The position numbers were made by a program, and so were the translations under genes. A model generated the notes under the pieces. That model did not search any database and was not told where the DNA came from. It saw only the letters and a list, made by a program, of their open reading frames with translations. A stretch of DNA of 64,000 bases from Annulohypoxylon bovei var. microspora (taxonomy: Eukaryota; Ascomycota; Sordariomycetes; Xylariales; Hypoxylaceae). Below are positions 50,071 to 60,462 of this stretch, piece after piece; position 1 is the stretch's first letter, and the number at the start of each line of letters is the position of its first letter. The DNA is taken from positions 1-64,000 of the forward strand of contig MU405241.1 in the NCBI GenBank assembly GCA_022836615.1, given 5' to 3'.

Positions 50071-51538
50071 TAAAACTGGAAGACTTTCTTTTTTCTACTA
50101 TTCTCTCTTTTTACTACTTTCTCAAATGCCATCTTAAGAGGTCCTACGTTTCCGCTAAATTCGATTTTAAAATATTTAGTATTTTTGTGGGATAACTAAC
50201 TTGAAGGAGGCATTCTTTAGCCTATAGCAAACCTAAGAGTTAAACTACATTAGTTAAAAGCTAGTGGTAGAATATTCAAATACCTAGTGAAATTAGGCTT
50301 TTGTCAAGTTGATAGCGATATGTTCCTTTCATTGTCTTGAACGGTGTTAAGTTACCTAGTAGGCGGAAGGGAACAATTGAAACAAACTACAGTATATGAG
50401 AAAATCACGGCGGACCCCATGAGACTCTGGTATATCTACCCTGAAAATGAACCCCTATTTATCGAATTACGTGTGCTTTTCCGTTGGCTAGTGTTAGAAG
50501 ACTTGGGTTTAAAAATCCACAGAATTCAAGTCTAGCATTAGTTATAAGGAACATTGATAGCTGGACTGACTAGGTATTAGAAATTAGGAGGTGGTCAGGG
50601 GAAGAGCCTAAGTAGGTAGCTTCGCAAGAACATCTAAGGGCTAATGAATAATCCTGTGACCACTATCTAATGATATTAGAGTCTTATTCGATAATCTAAA
50701 GTCAATTGACTTGAATTCTCAGGAGAATAGCTCACTCACTCGCCACGCGGTTCAAATCCATATTGGAGCTCTCGTAACAAGCGACGGTTTTCAATATATG
50801 TACTATGTTGACTGATAAGAGACAGAGATATATTCAACTACATTTAGACTTGTGTTTCAAGTCTTTTGCCAATTATACATTAGTAGATATGCGAGACGAT
50901 GCCGCTGAGAAGAATACCGGCAGTGTCCGCGTAGGAGGTGAATCTAACGCCTGTACGTGGCGTAGAAACGAAGACAATATGGCTTGACTCCTGGGTGGAA
51001 TTCCTTTACATCATAAGGCTTTTGAGAAGTTAGCCTGCAATAAGGGGGTTTTGCTGAATCGCCTTTCTAACTTAGTAGAATCTTATTTTTTAAGTCTATA
51101 GACTCGATACTCTTGCTCTATCTTATGAGACTGTTAATTGCAAGATTATCTGCTCTGTCCTTGAACTGGCAGGACAATAGCCTCGTACTCAGTTGAGAGG
51201 GTATGAACAACCGTTTTACACTCCGTTTTATTAGAGATTGAAGGTACATACAATACGTAAAGAGCCGGAGAAACGATTCCCAACCCGGACAAGCGCACCC
51301 CACCTAAGCAGCTACGTAATGCCGAGTCCCCCGGTACCGTGGCCCCGACATCCATCTCCAAAGAAATTCAGATCGGAATAGAAGCTTCCAAGGTTCTATC
51401 ATTTTTCGCCCTCCCCTCTCCAATTCATCGTCCACCGCGCACACCACTCAAAACCTCAAAAGGAGCTCTCTACAGCAACAGCAACAGCAAACCACCACAA
51501 ACCGCTCACCACCCGTGCAAACCCCCCGCTCCGCAACA
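50071..51538. other. Spacer between tRNA-Met and RTR1
   Basis: 1.47 kb, AT-rich until about 51350, then CA/CAGCAA-rich just before the RTR1 start. GGTTCAAATCC at about 50749-50759 resembles a tRNA B box, but no cloverleaf can be formed around it. No gene seen. Confidence 0.55.
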
Positions 51539-52585
51539 ATGTCTTCGCCAGCCCCCACGCAAGCCAAACAGCCAAAAAGCATCCTCAAAAAACCGTCCGC
51601 CTTCGCCACGCCCCGCGCCCCCCCAACCACAACCGCGGCAGCCCCCGTGCTGCCCTTCCCGCTCCCCGAGCACGAACCCGAGCACGAACCCGACAACCAA
51701 CCAGAACCAGAACCAAAACCCGCCAGCGAAAAGAAGCCCACAGCGCGCGACCTCGCCATCCAGCAAGCGCTTCTGATCCAAGCGCAGCGAGACCAAGAAG
51801 ACCAGATCCAAGACACCATCATCTCGCTCGCGCGGCTGCCCTCCCCTCCCTCCTCCACCCCCCAAACCCCCACCGCAGCCCACCCCTCCCCCCACGACGC
51901 CACGCTCTTCCTATCCAGCGTGCGGCTCTTCCAGCCCAGCGAGTACGAGGACCTGATCGTGGAGCGCAACGCGCTGGGCAAGTGCGGGTACTGCCTGTGC
52001 CCGTCCCCGCGCACGAAGCTCCGCGGCGGCGGGTCGTTCAAGCTGCTGAACTACGGGCGCGCGGACTTCAGCATCGTGCCGCGGGCCGAGCTGGAGCGGT
52101 GGTGCTCGCGGGCGTGCGCGCGCCGCGCCATGTACGTCAAGGTGCAGCTTAGCGAGACGGCGGCCGCCGAGCGCGCCGGCGTGCCGTCCATACGGATCGA
52201 GTTGCTCGACGAGGAGGATGACGAAAAGCCTAAGCCGAAGTCTAAAGCTAAACCGTCGCCGTCTGCGGATGATTCAAAAGGGGAGAAGGAGGACGGTGCG
52301 GCGGCGCGGGTCGCGAGAGAGCTGCGGAGCTTGGAGGAGAGGGAGAGGAAAGCGGCGCGCGATGCGAAGGAATTAGCGCTAGAACGGGGCGACAAGGACA
52401 GTTTGCCTTCTACTACGAAGCCGGTTACGGTTACGATTCGGGAGAAAAAGGTGATCATTGCGGCGCAGGAGCCTTCGTTGGATACGGATGACGAGAGCCA
52501 TTTAGTTCTCGATGGGTATAAGACGAAATTTGACCCGGCGGCCGATGAGGTGGATACACTCATAGAACGTAGTTGTCACAATTAG
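51539..52585 (+). CDS. RTR1: RNA polymerase II CTD phosphatase RTR1/RPAP2 homologue
   Basis: Atypical phosphatase that removes Ser5 phosphate from the Rpb1 CTD during early elongation and helps import Pol II. Single exon, 348 residues from ATG 51539; an upstream GTG in frame is not used. The N-terminal 60 residues are Pro/Glu-rich. A helical part (ARDLAIQQALLIQAQRDQED) precedes the Rtr1 zinc domain: C-x4-C at Cys149/Cys154 (CGYCLC) and C-x3-C at Cys189/Cys193 (RWCSRACARRAMYVKVQL). A charged helical tail follows. Third positions are very GC-rich, more so than in most neighbours. It is convergent with the eS17 gene. Confidence 0.9.
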   Translation: MSSPAPTQAKQPKSILKKPSAFATPRAPPTTTAAAPVLPFPLPEHEPEHEPDNQPEPEPKPASEKKPTARDLAIQQALLIQAQRDQEDQIQDTIISLARLPSPPSSTPQTPTAAHPSPHDATLFLSSVRLFQPSEYEDLIVERNALGKCGYCLCPSPRTKLRGGGSFKLLNYGRADFSIVPRAELERWCSRACARRAMYVKVQLSETAAAERAGVPSIRIELLDEEDDEKPKPKSKAKPSPSADDSKGEKEDGAAARVARELRSLEERERKAARDAKELALERGDKDSLPSTTKPVTVTIREKKVIIAAQEPSLDTDDESHLVLDGYKTKFDPAADEVDTLIERSCHN

Positions 52586-53047
52586 CATACAAGCATACTC
52601 GAGGCGTTTGGATTGGCATTTTCGATACCCATAGGGAAGCATGATGACTGTACAGTCGCAAAAATAATATATTTCAAGGTCATTATATTGATTATAGTCA
52701 CGCTTACCTTCTGCCTACGCCTACACCTACACCTACCGCTTTGCCGTTATAGAGTAACTATAAATGAAAACAGAACCTACGTATAGTAAATCCAAATCAA
52801 GAACAAGTCACGAGTAAATAGGGAAGGATGAAGATTGGCCATCAACCGTCATCTCCAGCTTGCGCCAGAGAATCGGGGACACCTTGTGTGGGAAGATCTC
52901 GTCGATTGCGGATCTAGAATGTACCTACTACCATTCACAGTAGAGACGCCGTAAGCCGTAAAGCCATATGAGACCGATGCCAGTTGCCCAAATCAACCAC
53001 CGTACCCATCCTCATTCATGAACCCGTCGCGTATGTGTCGCGTTGAT
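52586..53047. other. Convergent spacer, RTR1 / eS17
   Basis: 462 bp holding both 3' UTRs. A CTACGCCTACACCTACACCTAC repeat lies near 52713-52735. No gene seen. Confidence 0.6.
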
Positions 53048-53660
53048 TTATCGGGGAGCACGGTCGCCGAATCGTCGAGGTCGCTCGGCGGTCTGCTGCT
53101 GGGTGACGGGAACGACGTTGACAGGAACGCCGTCGAACTGTATAGATTATTGTAAGCAACCAATCGCCAGAAGATCAACAGCAAATAGCATGCGAGGATT
53201 AGAAAACGTACGCCAAGGTGCTTCAGCAGGTCCTTAGTCTCGACATCGATGTCGAGCTGGCCAGACTCGGTGTTCTGGGTGAAGTCGAGAGCGGAAACCT
53301 CGGGGACGTATTGATCCTTGCGTTCTCGCTCCTCTTCTTGCAGCTTGAAGGAGATACCGCGCACAGGTCCTCGCTGAATTCGCTTCATCAAGTGGGTGGT
53401 GTAACCGGCAATCTAAACACGTCCAGAATTAGCTACCAATCTAGTCTATCTCAATTAGACGAACGCAGTCGCGAGGAAAATCGATCCTGCGAAGCGTTTC
53501 GAGGACTGCTAACCTTGTTGCGGAGTCGCTTAGAGGCGATAATAGCGATCTCATCGCAGACTCGCTTGTTGGTCTCGAAGTCGAGGGTGAGCTTGGGGTA
53601 GTACCGCTCAATGATGACCTTGGCGGACTTCTTGACAGTCTTGGTACGAACGCGACCCAT
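53048..53660 (-). CDS. RPS17: 40S ribosomal protein S17 (eS17)
   Basis: Component of the small cytosolic ribosomal subunit. Three exons: 53660-53514, 53412-53212 and 53137-53048, with introns of 101 bp (GTTAGC), 74 bp (GTACGT) and phase 0 at both junctions. The product is 145 residues, the normal size. It begins MGRVRTKTVKKSAKVIIERY, near identical across eukaryotes, then FETNKRVCDEIAIIASKRLR, GYTTHLMKRIQRGPVRGISF and the C-terminal FDGVPVNVVPV. The last exon is found only by splicing and ends DRAPR. The ATG at 53660 is fixed by the conserved N-terminus. Confidence 0.97.
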
Positions 53661-54242
53661 TTTGGCGGTGTTGGCTGTGGTTGTTGAAGGAAGTCCAAAT
53701 TGGTCGACGAAGTTGCTGTTGAGAATGAACAAAAAAGAATTATTGGGAGTGGGCAAAATCTACCTATGTGGGGGAGATTTCGGCAAAAGTTAGAGTGGGT
53801 CCTAGGGCACAGAAAGTTTGGTCTGTGTATGTACTATGTACCAAGTAATTTGCATAGAATCATACTTTGGATATAGTGATATTACTCACAAATACGCCAC
53901 TATTTGCATCAATGCGTATATATGTGCATATACCAATATCTACCACGAAAGATGTGTGATGGATGAAAGAGCGAAACACATACTTGTCATTTCTAGTCAA
54001 CAATTTTCATACAATGATTTATATAATATTAAAGGCCAGGGGTAATAAAATGTGTAACATTTGAGTGCTGATTTTAGACAGATCACTTGATAATAGATCA
54101 TGTCTCTTAATCAGTAGGTATATACAGTAGTCCCACAAGGCATAGAGTTTACACCATATCCATATTACATGATGCCCCTCGACACTATCCCCTTTCATGG
54201 GTACTAGCATCTCAACGAGTTCGATTATGTAACCTCTCATAT
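53661..54242. other. eS17 promoter and MRP51 3' flank
   Basis: 582 bp of AT-rich DNA between two minus-strand genes. No gene or clear motif seen. Confidence 0.55.
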
Positions 54243-55658
54243 CTACAGGTATTGTAGGCCGTAGCTACTCGCGCTGCCCTGAAGCCGGCTACCCGGGCGC
54301 GCGCTGAAGCTGCTCGCCATGTGCATAGGGTTGAGAGGTATTTGCGACCTCTCCTGTTCCCTCTCTCTAGACTTCAGCACCTGCTCGAGCACGCTCTCCC
54401 CCTCCGGCAAGTCTCCCGACAATTCCTTCTGTACCAGCTCGGACTGCCAATTGGGCTCCTCGATGTTGATATTGATCCTTCCGGAGGCATCGATGGTGGC
54501 CGAGGTGGGATCCACGTAGACCTTCGACCCGCCGTGCTTTTCGAGCTCGAAGTCGAATAGCTGCCTATGGAACTTGGTCAGGCCCCTGCCCTTCGTCGAG
54601 TTGAACGATGTGTCCGCGACCGACGTGTTAGCGACGAACCCGCCTACACCGATGCTAGGCTTGAAGCTGTACGTGTTGGAATTCGTAGGTTTTAAGATGC
54701 GTGACTTGATGGGCGCGTGGTTTCTCTGAGGTCCGTAGAGCGCGTGGTTCTCCAAGAAATTTCGCGTGCGCAGATAAGAAATTCCGGCCGAGGGGTGTGT
54801 AATAGGGGGACCGCTTATCCCATATGGACTGCCGTTCTCGAATTCCCTTGATGTTCCTGGCATGAACTTGCCGAGGAGACGAAGAGCTATTTCTAAGTCG
54901 ACCGGGGCAAGGTCCAAGAACTGGCTGACGAGGTTGTATAGGGCCATACGTTCCACTCTTAGCACCCTCAGATAGTCCGTCAATTGCTCCTCCGAGATCT
55001 CAGTAGCAGTTATCTTAGGCGGCTCCTCTGCCTCCCCTGCTTCTATAGCATCCTTCGCTTGATCCGCCGTTATCTCGGCGGCAAGGGTCTCCTTCAAAAA
55101 TGCGCGAAATTCTATACGCCTTCCTCGCACCGTCTTCTGGAGAAACCTGTTGAAATCGCCGTCCGTCATTCCGGCGAGCCACGGTCCCTTAAACTTCCAC
55201 CTCTTGTTCGCCATTTCCTTTTTTTGGACGTTATCCAACGCAGTCACGTCGGAATCTTCCTCGAATACTGACTTATAGAACCTACTGGCATTTACAGCTG
55301 GCACTGTTACCGGCAGGTTCATTTCCTGGTATTTCCGCAGCGTGATGGTGTGGTCCGAGGCGGATTCAAAGTCCGTGACCTGCTCGGTCGAATCGACCTT
55401 CTTCACTCGTGCGAGGGGGTAGCTGGCGCTCGTCGTAGTCTTCAAGGGGAACGGTCGCTTGAAACCCCAATCGCCGGTCATACGAGACGAGGAAGTCGTC
55501 GTCACGGTGAGATGCGTAGGAAAATCAATCGTGGCGGTTGGCGAGTAGTGTTTGGTTGCTGAAGAATACTCGGCGGGAGGTGATAATGGAGCTGGCATCG
55601 AGAACATCCTAGATGATCTCAGGAGTGCCGCCCCCGGTGAAACACTCCGGCCGGCCAT
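54243..55658 (-). CDS. MRP51: Mitochondrial small-subunit ribosomal protein MRP51
   Basis: Fungal 37S mitoribosome protein (bS1m/MRP51 family). Yeast Mrp51 is needed for translation of mitochondrial mRNAs with particular leaders. Single exon, 471 residues. The N-terminus is rich in Arg and Ser without acidic residues (AGRSVSPGAALLRSSRMF), suiting a mitochondrial targeting peptide. The family blocks GDWGFKRPFPLKTT and ITLRKYQEMNLPV follow. Family features continue with WKFKGPWLAGMTDGDFNRFL, LRLLGKFMPGTSREF and HPSAGISYLRTRNFLENHAL. It shares a 466 bp divergent promoter with NECAP. Confidence 0.92.
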   Translation of the reverse strand: MAGRSVSPGAALLRSSRMFSMPAPLSPPAEYSSATKHYSPTATIDFPTHLTVTTTSSSRMTGDWGFKRPFPLKTTTSASYPLARVKKVDSTEQVTDFESASDHTITLRKYQEMNLPVTVPAVNASRFYKSVFEEDSDVTALDNVQKKEMANKRWKFKGPWLAGMTDGDFNRFLQKTVRGRRIEFRAFLKETLAAEITADQAKDAIEAGEAEEPPKITATEISEEQLTDYLRVLRVERMALYNLVSQFLDLAPVDLEIALRLLGKFMPGTSREFENGSPYGISGPPITHPSAGISYLRTRNFLENHALYGPQRNHAPIKSRILKPTNSNTYSFKPSIGVGGFVANTSVADTSFNSTKGRGLTKFHRQLFDFELEKHGGSKVYVDPTSATIDASGRININIEEPNWQSELVQKELSGDLPEGESVLEQVLKSREREQERSQIPLNPMHMASSFSARPGSRLQGSASSYGLQYL

Positions 55659-56124
55659 CTTGCGGAGTTATGAGCTCTGTCGCGAGCTCAATGGTATATC
55701 GATGGTGACATAGGCAATTAGATAAGGTGATCCTGTAGCTTGGTAGCTTCGCATTGAGGATTTTTCGACGAAGCCGCAAAGACTCGGCAAATCGTCGGGG
55801 CAGGACGGACCTTAGAGCGCTATTTCTTTATCGATTAGTTGCGGAGGGGCAGTACGTACCCACACGCTAACGCTCCTTCCGGTCCTACCATGATGAAATA
55901 AATAGGGGGCCGTACGTACCGCACCTGCAGGGGCTCAGGGGGGTTGGAAGCTCCACTAGCTGAGCCTCGGCGGCGCCGCAACCCAAAAGAAGCGAAAGTA
56001 TCAACCTTCCAACTACCGGAAACCGGCCTCATCGCCTATAATACCCAGGTAAACTTTTAAACCCCACGAGATCTGTTTTTCCCATAAGGGGAAAGGAAGC
56101 AAGCAGAAAAAAAAAAGAAAAAAC
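55659..56124. promoter_or_regulatory. Divergent promoter, MRP51 / NECAP
   Basis: 466 bp between divergent starts. An A-rich run directly precedes the NECAP ATG. No named motif seen. Confidence 0.55.
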
Positions 56125-56898
56125 ATGGAGGCAATCGACCCGGTCACCGGCCGACCGCTGCCGTCCGACGCCATCCAGCGAGTGCTCTTCGTGGCGAGCT
56201 CCGTGCACGTCTACAACATCCCGCCGATGACGCCGGGCAAGGGCCACGTCGCCGCGGGCTGGACCGCCGACAACGGGAAGCGGCAGATCTTCACCGCGCG
56301 GCTGCGCGTCATCGAGACCGCCGTGCCTACGTCCGACGGCGACGGCGGCGGCGACGAGAGGGTGAAGACGGACATCGCGCTCGAGGACGCCAGCAACGGC
56401 ACGCTGTTCGCCGCCGCGCCCTACACGGCGGCCGCCGTCGTCGAGTCCGTCTCCGACAGCTCGCGCTTCTTCGCCCTGCGCGTGCAGGACGAGGCCGGCC
56501 GCAAGGCCACCCTCGGCATCGGCTTCGAGGAGCGGAGCGAGGCCTTCGACTTCGGCGTGTCCCTGCAGGAGGCCCAGAAGACGCTGGGCTGGGCCGCGGG
56601 TCCGGCCGGGAGCAGGCCCGCCGCGGTCGAGCGGAAGGACAGCGCCGAGAAGCGCGATCTCAGCTTGAAGGAGGGAGAGACGATCACGATCAACCTGCCC
56701 GGGAGGTTTGGGAGACGGAAGCCGGAGACCCCTCCTCAGTCTGACGACGACTCTCTCTCGTCGTTCTCGTTGCCTCCACCTCCGTCCTCTGGCCCGGGTA
56801 TACTCCCACCGCCGCCAAGTACGTCAAGCGTACGAGCGAAACGACTGTCTGCACAGAAATTTGGGTTTGATGATGGGAAATTTGGGGAATTTGCTTGA
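56125..56898 (+). CDS. NECAP: NECAP-like adaptin-ear-binding protein
   Basis: Clathrin-coat accessory protein. Animal NECAPs bind AP-2 and regulate coat recycling in endocytosis. Single exon, 257 residues. The PH-like NECAP domain (DUF1681) covers roughly 15-165: RVLFVASSVHVYNIPPM, GHVAAGWTADNGKRQIFTAR, DSSRFFALRVQDEAGRKATL and GIGFEERSEAFDFGVSLQEA. A Pro/Ser-rich tail with GRFGRRKPETPPQ follows and ends DDGKFGEFA, resembling adaptor-binding motifs. A Gly/Asp-rich insert is at about 73-78. The 5' two thirds is extremely GC-rich at third positions, then the composition drops abruptly near 56700. Confidence 0.92.
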   Translation: MEAIDPVTGRPLPSDAIQRVLFVASSVHVYNIPPMTPGKGHVAAGWTADNGKRQIFTARLRVIETAVPTSDGDGGGDERVKTDIALEDASNGTLFAAAPYTAAAVVESVSDSSRFFALRVQDEAGRKATLGIGFEERSEAFDFGVSLQEAQKTLGWAAGPAGSRPAAVERKDSAEKRDLSLKEGETITINLPGRFGRRKPETPPQSDDDSLSSFSLPPPPSSGPGILPPPPSTSSVRAKRLSAQKFGFDDGKFGEFA

Positions 56899-57096
56899 GT
56901 TACTAGTCTGGATAGTTCCTAGTTACAATTCATTACCGCGGTAGGCTATGATGGAAGCGTGCTCTTGGCAGCGGTCTTGCTCCCAGGACAAAATCAATTC
57001 ATACTATGCACACTCTGATTTAGAAATACAAACCCCTGCTAAAAACCTCATTGTTCCTCCATCACCGTCCTCAAAAAGGGGTACTAGTAGCTTACA

Positions 57097-57924
57097 TTAC
57101 GTGTGGTCCTTGCTATTTTCTCCTCCTTGCCCGCTCCATGCGCGACTTAGCGAAGGCATACTTTGCCGTTTTGTGGGCTTTGATTCTGGGATCACTTCCA
57201 AAGATTGTGACCGGTCGTGAGATCCGCTACCTGGTGTGACATCAATGGGCGTGGCGTCCAATTCGGCTGCTTCAGGTCCGGGATTGTTCTCAAAGATACT
57301 TTGGCCATGTGTCGGGGTTTGATATTCCCAGTTGGGTTGAGGGTAAACCCCCTGGGCACAACTTGGCATGTTGTATGCATGGGGAGTTATGGGAAGTTCG
57401 GGAGGTAATGGATATGTTTGGAGATCCCGTGGTATTGATGAAGGCGCAGGGAGTCCTGGATATTCAGGGACATGCTGCGGCTGTGTGAGATTTATCATTT
57501 CTCTTTCCTTCTCAACCCGTGACCATCTCTCGCGGCACTGGATTTCGACATGCAGCTCGCTTAACCTTGCCAGTATTTTCTTCTCTTCCTCAACGGTGTC
57601 CACAATGCGGTGCCTTAGCCAACCTCGGTGTTTCTTAGCTTGTTTCCGATCTTCTAAATTCTCAGCCCAGCAGATATTTCCTTCTACAAGAGGCACCTTC
57701 ATGAACAGGTCGAAGGCTCGCCTATCGTGCTGCTGCAGCATCTCGAGGAGGTACATCCGCTCTGCGTGGAGTTCACCAAACGAGCGTGGCTGCAGTCCTA
57801 GTTGTAGCGCGCTGACAGATTGCCAAGGGTCACCGCGGACTTTAGTTGTCGGTTCTGGTTTAATTCCAGCTTGGTGGTTTGGCGGTCGTCTGGACACACC
57901 GTTCCGGGACCCCTTGGCAGGCAT
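57097..57924 (-). CDS. Fungal protein of unknown function
   Basis: Single frame of 275 residues. A basic N-terminus (MPAKGSRNGVSRRPPNHQ) is followed by a helical block at about 45-140 with charged heptad-like character (ELHAERMYLLEMLQQHDRRA, VDTVEEEKKILARLSELHVE). A Pro/Tyr/Gln-rich disordered C-terminal half follows. The tail KPTKRQ/AWSGQGGENSKDHT is polar. I do not recognise a domain. Even length, ATG context and composition suggest a real gene, but no homologue can be named. It is convergent with NECAP at 198 bp. Confidence 0.7.
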   Translation of the reverse strand: MPAKGSRNGVSRRPPNHQAGIKPEPTTKVRGDPWQSVSALQLGLQPRSFGELHAERMYLLEMLQQHDRRAFDLFMKVPLVEGNICWAENLEDRKQAKKHRGWLRHRIVDTVEEEKKILARLSELHVEIQCRERWSRVEKEREMINLTQPQHVPEYPGLPAPSSIPRDLQTYPLPPELPITPHAYNMPSCAQGVYPQPNWEYQTPTHGQSIFENNPGPEAAELDATPIDVTPGSGSHDRSQSLEVIPESKPTKRQSMPSLSRAWSGQGGENSKDHT

Positions 57925-58593
57925 AATGGAAGAGTTTTTTTCTAAGTAAAAGTCGTGAGTCTCTTCTAAGTTACCTGTACGTGTGAGGTTCGAGTATCAC
58001 TAAAGCTACAAGTTGGTTATATCCATATTGCAGCCTTTTTATAAGTTTCATGAAACAAAGGTCTGCTAATACACACAAATCCCTAGGCAGGTGTCAGGGA
58101 CAATCAATTTCTAGAGCGTTCTAGCTTCACGATGAGTATGGTCGTGTAAGGAATACTATTAGCCTAGAGGTAGCTAGACACTTCAGAGTAAAGGTAGATG
58201 ATGAAGACATGTTTATTACAAAACTAGATAGAGCTCCTTTAGTTTCTATTGGTCCTATATCAACGTCAACAAAAGATATTAACCCGAAGAACTTAGAAAC
58301 CTTATACGCTTGCTTAGGTGTTTAATGTTTCTGAACCCAATTAGGCGTGAGACCTTGATCGATATGGATCTTATCCTCACTGACAATGAAAGCAATTCTA
58401 GAGCGTGCTGAGTGCGTGCCGGAATATGCATATACCCAAGGCTGTCTCAAACCATCACTAGTCCAGACCTTCCACCTAAAATCTACCTTATTCGTAACAT
58501 GCACTTTCACCAAGTACACAATATCGTGGTCTCGGCACTATAGGTATTATACTTAGTTTTGATACAAGCTACGGAAGTTCACCTCATGGTGTC
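57925..58593. other. Spacer with two convergent coding-like fragments
   Basis: 669 bp. A plus-strand frame at about 58124-58324 (LHDEYGRVRNTISLEVARHF onward) begins after a TAG that could be a 3' splice site. A minus-strand frame at 58322-58550 (DHDIVYLVKVHVTNKVDFRW onward) also begins after a TAG. Neither has a start codon or a recognised domain. They could be relics or chance open frames. Confidence 0.35.
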
Positions 58594-59839
58594 TCAAATG
58601 GAAACATCATATAGCAAACCCATCATGTCTAGGAGGATCGCAAAAGCGCCACTAGAGCGATAGAAGTCAGTAATTGTGCAACCCTGTTTGAAAAATGGCA
58701 TGCTTACCAGTCCTACAGCCTCGGCAGCCTTTCTCACCATAGAGATCTCATCCTTAGTAATAGGTCTGTTGATATCCGCGTACCTAACCTCCTCTTGGCC
58801 TTCCTGCTCACCTATCTCCTTCTTAGTCCGCCTCTTCGGCTTCCCAACATGAGCATCCGGCCTGTACTGCTCCATGATATGGACGAAGATGTCCCGAGAC
58901 ACCTTCTCCGCCAGGAACTTCATGATCTCCTGGCCTTCCGCCTCCTTCCCCGGCATGACCAAGTGCCTCACCAACACCCCCTTTTTCGCTATACCATCAC
59001 CGGTAAAGCACAGATCGCCGACCTGCGCGTGCATAGCCCTGATGCTCTCGGCGGCGGTAGAAGCATAATCCTCGGCTTTCAGCAGACGTTGGGACGTAGC
59101 CTTATTCCAGACCTTGAAGTCCGGGAGGTAGATATCGACAAGTCCGTCCATGAGCTCCAGCGACGCGAGCGAGTCGAAGGCGGACGTGTTATACACGATC
59201 GGGAGCTTCAGCCCCAGATCGCGGGCGGCTAGGATAGATAGAGCTACCTGCGGCACCACATGCTCGGGGGTGACGAGATTGATGTTGTGAACGTTGCCCA
59301 CGTCCTGCAACTTGATGTACCACTGAGCCAGCTCCTCGGGCGTCAGGTCAAACCCGTTCCTCTGATGGGCGATGTCATGGTTTTGGCAAAACGTACATCT
59401 CAGATTACACCCGGAGAAGAAGACGGAACCACTGCCGTTGTGACCCTGGATACAGGGTTCTGCACCTTATCTTAGTCTGGACTTATGTACATGCACGTCT
59501 ACGGAACCAAGCTCACTCACCCTCGCCAAAGTGCGGCGCGATCACATTGACCTTGACATCCTGACTAATCAGGCACATGCCCGTCGTCCCGTAGCGGTTA
59601 ACGCCGCAGAGCCGCGGGCACAGGTTGCAGTTCCTCAGGTGCGCGCGCGCGAGCGAGCGCTTCTTAGACGCGTCGGCCTCCGACAGCAGCTTGTACCTTG
59701 GGACGTAATCGTCCAGCAGGAACGGAGGCGCGAGATGGAGCGAGCGACGACTATCACCGGATCTTCGGAAGACATCCTTAAGCCGCTGAATGGTTGCGCG
59801 AGAGCCGACTCGTACCCTGCTACGGCTACCTAATAGCAT
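58594..59839 (-). CDS. Radical SAM protein, PflX-like (COG1313)
   Basis: Predicted 4Fe-4S radical SAM enzyme related to pyruvate-formate-lyase activases; its substrate is unknown. Two exons: 59839-59521 and 59459-58594, with a 61 bp intron (GTGAGT, branch GACTAAG). The product is 394 residues. The N-terminal Cys motif Cys71-x2-Cys74-x3-Cys78 and Cys89 (CNLCPRLCGVNRYGTTGMC) is typical of PflX proteins. The radical SAM motif Cys124-x3-Cys128-x2-Cys131 (CNLRCTFC) follows the intron and is intact. Downstream, IVYNTSAFDSLASLELMDG and VDIYLPDFKVWN match the TIM-barrel of the family. No glycyl-radical partner is nearby. The N-terminus is Arg-rich and could be a mitochondrial signal. It is divergent from the dehydrogenase gene. 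Confidence 0.88.
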
Positions 59840-60462
59840 CGTTGGGCGTAGATCGCATGATTAACGCATAGCCCGAAGTCTATGCGTATGCAATGCGAAG
59901 TCTTTGAATATGTTTAATCTGCCGGACTATGAAACGTTAGCTTAATACAAGCCCCGTATCGGAGGAATATTAAAGGATGTACTTTCCGTATTGATTTCTG
60001 CAGTGAAGTACTTACATCTAAAGCTTGGCTAGGTGGGGTTTGTACAGACTTAACTATCCCTATCCCGGTGGATTAAAGGATTAAAAAGTATGAACGTTTA
60101 AACCCGGATGTCGATGACGAAAACTGGCCGTATGGCTTTCGGGATGCCGGCTTGCGGGGCCACTTTGGGAGATAGATCGGCCGCAATGATTCAGTGAGAC
60201 ATACAAAAGCCAGCTTGACATCCATTTATATCTACCTTTTTTACTCATGCTCTTCATAGCTAACATCTGAAATATACATGATATAAATACCTAGGTATGT
60301 ATATGATCAACCTACCTTTTCTCACACCAAATTATTTTAATATGGTTAATTGGGTGTGTTGAGCCGAACAAACAAACTCACCAACTAACTGTCAGCCACA
60401 GTCACCACTACCTACTTATAACTTACGACCTTAAATCAACTACCAGTAATAAATTAGCAAAC
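59840..60462. promoter_or_regulatory. Divergent promoter, PflX-like / dehydrogenase
   Basis: 623 bp between divergent starts; AT-rich, with CTACCTACTTATAACTTACG-type words near the dehydrogenase. No gene seen. Confidence 0.55.

Noticed and set aside
50724..50770. Possible second tRNA or SINE with GGTTCAAATCC
   Set aside because: A B-box-like word is present, but the D arm, anticodon arm and acceptor stem cannot be formed, and the A box is too close.
51448..52041. Minus-strand frame of 197 codons over RTR1
   Set aside because: Antisense shadow of a GC-rich gene, with low-complexity Gly/Ser content.
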